Shown one piece after another: positions 59,614-64,000 of a stretch of 64,000 nucleotides of DNA. The stretch covers positions 2,232,001-2,296,000 of the forward strand of contig JARWIR010000051.1 of assembly GCA_029959085.1 (NCBI GenBank), written 5' to 3'. The notes below the pieces were generated by a model. The model did not search any database. It was given only the letters and a program-made list of their open reading frames with translations, and was not told where the DNA came from. The DNA comes from Nemophila menziesii (lineage: Eukaryota > Streptophyta > Magnoliopsida > Boraginales > Hydrophyllaceae). Each line of letters starts with the position of its first letter. Position 1 is the first letter of the stretch. Made by a program: the position numbers and the translations under genes.

Positions 59614-61205
59614 ATCTTTATTCTCTTGTTAATAAAAACTTAGTAAATCAGATGTAGTAAATTCACTTTAACAAAGTTTGTTATTTTATTTTGAAGAAAT
59701 CTAAATGAATGAAGGATGTAAAACATGATTAATTATTCATAATTTATGAATTAGATAACGTTTAACGGTGACCTTGTTATTTTTAAGTTATTTAGTCTTG
59801 ACACAATCTATCAAAAAACTTAAATAGTTTTTTATTTTAATTTTACGTGAAATTGTTGGAGTTTTTAAAAAAAATTATATTAAATAACCTCTAGTCAACG
59901 TCATGTAATAAAAGAAATCTATGAAATGATATGGATACTTAGTCCCTATTATATTAAAAATTATAATCGGAGTTTTGGTAATTGTTTGGTTAGAAAGAAA
60001 AATTTATGTAAAGATACAACAACGTATTGGCTCTGAATATGTTGGTCTCTTGAGAATTCTTCAAACTTTAACGGATGATACAATACTACTTTTCAATGAG
60101 AATCTTCTTCCATTTAGAGAAGATGCTCGTTTATGTCACATATGAAATTTAGTCATGTCAGATTCGTAATTTAGATTTTAATTTTTTTATTCAATCACAA
60201 AGAATTATACAATAATAAAAAAACTCAAACTCATCTTCTTTTTTTCATTTTTAATACATTCTATCATTGAATGACAAAAAAAAAAAAAAATACATTCTAT
60301 CATTATCGTCCCTCATCTTTTTATTTAAATCCTACCACAACCTTTAATCAACCCATATAAAATTCAAGAAAATGAATTTAACCCCTCTATATGTAATCTC
60401 TCTAATGAATTGAATTTTAATGATTTTTTTTATAGTTAATCCAAATAATTCATATCATTAATTTGATAAAGATGAATTCTGAAAAGGATAACACAACAAT
60501 TAGTCAAAATTATTCAAATAACAGTAAACTGATAAATTCTTTAACTAAATAAACATAAAATTAATTGCACTAGTCTTCTGGTAAACAAGACCACATCTAC
60601 TAGGAGTGAGCATAATTTCGTTTGTCTCGATTTCAACCAAAGCAGATGACTCGAATTTTATAATTTAGAAAACAAATTGGATGGTTCATTGTCTTTCGGT
60701 TACTCAGTATTTGGTTTGTTTTACTCGATTTTGGGATATGTTTCGGTTAATGACATTTTTTATTGACTGTGATTTTATCTTTTGGACGAAGGTTAAAATT
60801 TTGTATTTTAAAAGAAAAGAATTATTAAATAATTTTTTATACTTGCCAAACTTTATAAGGAATTTTATAAATTTGAAAAAATAAAAAAGAGTACTAAACT
60901 GAATAAAATAAAGAGTAAGAAAAAGTTTCTTTTGCTTGTTTTCAGTTATAATTCTTCCTTCTATTGATTGGCTTTAGTTATGACTTTTAACATTTTGCTA
61001 ACAATTAGCAAAACAATATATGAAGAAAACAAAAGGTCACTCTTCTATCATACGTATATTATATACCTTTTCTTTTATATCTTATAATTAAAAATCAAAA
61101 TAAATAATATATATACTATTACTAAATTATCTTTTTATATATATATATATATATTTTTAAATAATATTTATCTATAGACTGAAATACCCATTATATTAAT
61201 TTTTT
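59614..61205. other. AT-rich gap, no gene
   Basis: No supported ORF, RNA gene or complete element. CATTCTATCATT occurs twice around a short A-run (60253 and 60292), possibly a tiny insertion with duplicated target. Confidence 0.4.
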
Positions 61206-61318
61206 TTTGCATACATATAAGAACCATTTTGGATACAGAATCATTTTGACTCCAAAATAATTAGATCCCAAGACCTCTTGGTTTTTGCGGAGTAACCTAA
61301 CCACTAGACCAACTATTG
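61206..61318 (-). mobile_element. tRNA-derived SINE-like sequence
   Basis: On the minus strand GTTGGTCTAGTGGTTAGG (A-box-like) begins near 61310, followed about 30 bp on by GGTCTTGGGATC (B-box-like). It then has a short body and ends in an A-run near 61205. That is the layout of plant tRNA-derived SINEs, though only about 110 bp are present and no target duplication was confirmed. Confidence 0.4.
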
Positions 61319-61739
61319 ATCTTTTACTTAATTATATCGTTAACATATAAAATAAATATTAATAACTAAATAAAAATAAATATAAATAAATAAACAAAAT
61401 AAGAATAGAATATAATTTTTCACCAACCCACGCTTAGCCAGCAGAAGCATTCGAACAAAAAATAAAGAAAAAAGCATGTACCATAGATAAGAACATTCGG
61501 CAAAAAAAACCTACAACGAGCTTAAGGTCTTGTTATTTTAATCTAAAAAATTGAAAATTCTTCATAGAAGAAGCATCCTCTTTGCTGCAAATCTAGAATT
61601 TTGTTTACAAAACCTAAAAGATGAAGCGTGCGACTATAATCTTCCTGATTCTATTCTACAAGGCCAATTCATAGTTTACATCTCATTCAATTGATCGGAG
61701 TTCCAAATCTTAAACTCATGCAATTCGTCATTCCTTATT
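61319..61739. other. Spacer, no gene
   Basis: Nothing recognised before the satellite array. Confidence 0.35.
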
Positions 61740-63436
61740 TTACAGTTAGTAATTCCTTCTTTACGGGTAGTAATTCTTTCTTTTACGGTTCATAATTCCT
61801 TTTTTTACAGTTTACTTCTTGTACTGACCGTAATTCCTTCTTTTACACTTCGTGATTCCTTCTTTAACAGTTCGTAATTCCTTTATTAACACTTCGTTAT
61901 CCATTCTTCTACAGTTCGTAATTACATCTTTTACAATTCGTAATTCTTTTTTTCACGGTTCATGATTCCTTTTTTCACGGTTCGTACTTTCTTCTTTCAC
62001 GGTTCATAATTCCTTCCTTTACAGTTTGTAATTCCTTCATTAACACTTCGTAATTCCTTCTTTAATGGTTCGTAATTCCTTCTTTAAAGGTTGGTAATTC
62101 CTTCTTTAACGGTTCGTTATTCCTTCTTTAACAGTTCGTTATTCCTTCTCTAACGGTGCGTTATTCCTTCATTAATGGTTTGTTATTATTTCTTTAGCGG
62201 TTCGTTATTCTTTCATACACAGTTCGTTATTTCTTCTTTAGCGTTTCATTATTCCTTCTTTAACGGTTCGTTATTCCTTCATTAACGGTTTGTTATTCCT
62301 TCTCTAACGGTTCGTTATTCCTTCATTAAGGATTCGTTATTCCTTCTGTAGCGGTTCGTTTTTCCTTCATTAACGGTTCTTTTATTCTTTCATTAACGGT
62401 TCATTATTCCTTCTCTAATGGTTCGTTATTCCTTCATTAACGGTTCACTATTCCTTCTTTAACTGTTCGTTATTCCTTCTTTAACGGTTCGTTATTCCTT
62501 CATTAACGATTCGTTATTCCTTCTTTAATGGTTCGTTATTCTTTCTCTAACGGTTCGTTATTCCTCCAGTAACGGTATATTATTCCTTCGGTAACGGTTC
62601 GTTATTCTTTTATTAACGTTTCGTTATTTCTTCTTTAACGGATCGTTATTCCTTCATTAACGGTTCGTGATTCCTTCATTAACGGTTCGTGATTCCTTCT
62701 TTAACGATTCATTATTCCTTCTTTATCGGTTCGTTATTCCTTCTCTAACGGTTCGTTATTCCTTCATTAACGCTTCGTTATTCACACGATTCGTTATTCT
62801 TTCTCTAATGGTTCGTTATTCCTTCTATAACGGTTCGTTATTCCTTCTCTAACGCTTCGTTATTCCTTCTCTAACGGTTCGTTATTCCTTCTCTAACGGT
62901 TCGTTATTCCTTCATTAACGGTTTGTTATTCCTTCATTAACGGTTCGTTGTTCCTTCATTAATGGTTCGTTGTTCCTTCATTAATGTTTCGTTATTCCTT
63001 CACTAACGGTTCGTTATTCCTTCAGTAACGGTTCGTTATTCCTTCATTAACGGTTCGTTATTCCTTCAGTAACAGTTCCTTATTCCTTCATTAGCGGTTC
63101 GTTATTCCTTCATTAACGGTTCGTTATTCCTTCTTTAACGGTTCGTTATTCCTTCATTAATGGTTCTTTATTCCTTCTTTAACGGTTCGTTATTCCTCAT
63201 ATAACGATTCGTTATTCCTTCATTAACGGTTCGTTATTCCTTCTCTAACGGTTCGTTTTTCCTTCTCTAACGGTTCGTTATTTCTTCATTAACGGTTCGT
63301 TATTCCTTCTTTAACTGTTCGTTATTCCTTCTTTAACGGTTCGTTATTCCTTTTCTAATGGTTCGTAATTCCTTCATTAACGGTTCGTTATTCCTTCATT
63401 AACGGTTCATAATCTTTTTTCTACGGTTTGTAATTT
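61740..63436. repeat. 22-bp tandem array, about 75 units
   Basis: The core unit is GGTTCGTTATTCCTTCATTAAC, and positions TTCATT/TTCTTT/TTCTCT vary. Units at the left (to about 62090) and the last few at the right are more diverged and often read GTAATTCC in place of GTTATTCC. The centre is most uniform. A 22-bp period gives all three frames per 66 bp, so short open frames inside (such as 62667-62852) are not genes. Confidence 0.95.
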
Positions 63437-64000
63437 TTTCTTTAATATTATTTAGTTTAAGTACAATTTTTTATAATTTATTATTGAGTGTATTTTTTAA
63501 AATATATGTTACAAGTTGAATTAATATATAAATATATGACTAAATATGGGTAGGAGTGTAATTTCATAAATTTAAATTTATTGGAGGAAGTAAAATTAAT
63601 TTATAAATTAAATACCCATAAATTAAGCAAGGTTATTTAAGACAAATCACTATTCCTTAATTTAAGAAATTACATTAATCTAGTCATCAATGAGACACAT
63701 GACGGCATATTATTGGATATCATCCGTATATATTATACGCGTATGATAGAAGAGAATTCCGTAAAGAAAATCAATATCATTAATTATTCATTATGGTATA
63801 AAACTTTTGATATAAGTGGTGGATAATATTATTTCTGATTCCACTTATCTTTATAACTATTAATTATTTATTTTTTTAAAATAAAATCTTAAACATACCA
63901 TCTATATTACAATTAATTATCTAATATTGTTATTTTTCTTCATCTTCTTTTAACTAAAAAATCCCTCATATATATTTTTTAAGGGGTTATTGTTGAAAAC
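63437..64000. other. AT-rich right flank, no gene
   Basis: No ORF or recognisable element. Confidence 0.4.

Noticed and set aside
62667..62852. 61-codon ORF in the satellite array
   Set aside because: A by-product of a 22-bp period cycling through three frames.
61740..63436. CRISPR-like array
   Set aside because: There are no spacers: units are contiguous 22-bp tandem repeats in a plant genome.

Overview
The window looks like nuclear DNA of a eudicot plant. It is AT-rich, its genes have plant-type GT-AG introns, and it carries two genes of plant-only families plus nearly every class of plant transposable element. I cannot name the species from sequence alone. No organellar, bacterial or viral genes were seen.

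Host genes are few. (1) A three-exon ALS3-type gene (half-size ABC transporter membrane subunit of the UPF0014/STAR2 family, tied to aluminium tolerance in other plants) spans 2044-6854 on the plus strand. Its first intron is swollen to about 3.9 kb by one Mutator-like element nested inside another. (2) A small single-pass membrane protein with proline-rich ends and a conserved Cys-rich box lies at 25373-25717, minus strand. (3) A SIAMESE-related (SMR) cyclin-dependent kinase inhibitor lies at 54058-54336, minus strand. (4) Two exon-like blocks at 29671-29965 end in an EAR-like DLSLSL motif and may be the tail of a transcription-regulator gene.

Layout. 1-1426: an open LINE reverse transcriptase running off the left edge, minus strand. 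2-7 kb: ALS3. 7-9.5 kb: intergenic. 9.5-24.2 kb: a dense graveyard holding a CACTA transposase scrap, LINE RT/RNase H pieces on both strands, two nested copia remnants, an LTR family starting near GATGTCTCC (at least four copies), and a truncated copia with LTR, PBS and gag. 25-32 kb: the membrane-protein gene, a Mutator-like end, AT microsatellites, the EAR-tail exons and a complete Mutator-like element with exact 9-bp target duplications. 32.8-35.5 kb: a hAT element with exact 8-bp duplications, itself split by a solo LTR with exact 5-bp duplications. 35.5-39.9 kb: several inverted-repeat elements nested in each other, including another hAT and a 5'-truncated LINE. 40-43 kb: decayed Ty3/gypsy pol. 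43.9-52.4 kb: a degenerate two-gene CACTA (En/Spm) element with three blocks of subterminal repeats. 54.8-59.6 kb: a young copia with identical 177-bp LTRs, its pol split by a small TRIM. 61.7-63.4 kb: a 22-bp satellite-like array of roughly 75 units.

There is no operon-like cooperation here. The genes sit as isolated islands between layered insertions, and several insertions can be ordered in time from their target-site duplications. The most informative points are the TRIM carried inside an otherwise young copia, the double nesting in the ALS3 intron, and the CACTA element with an internal copy of its terminal repeat block.
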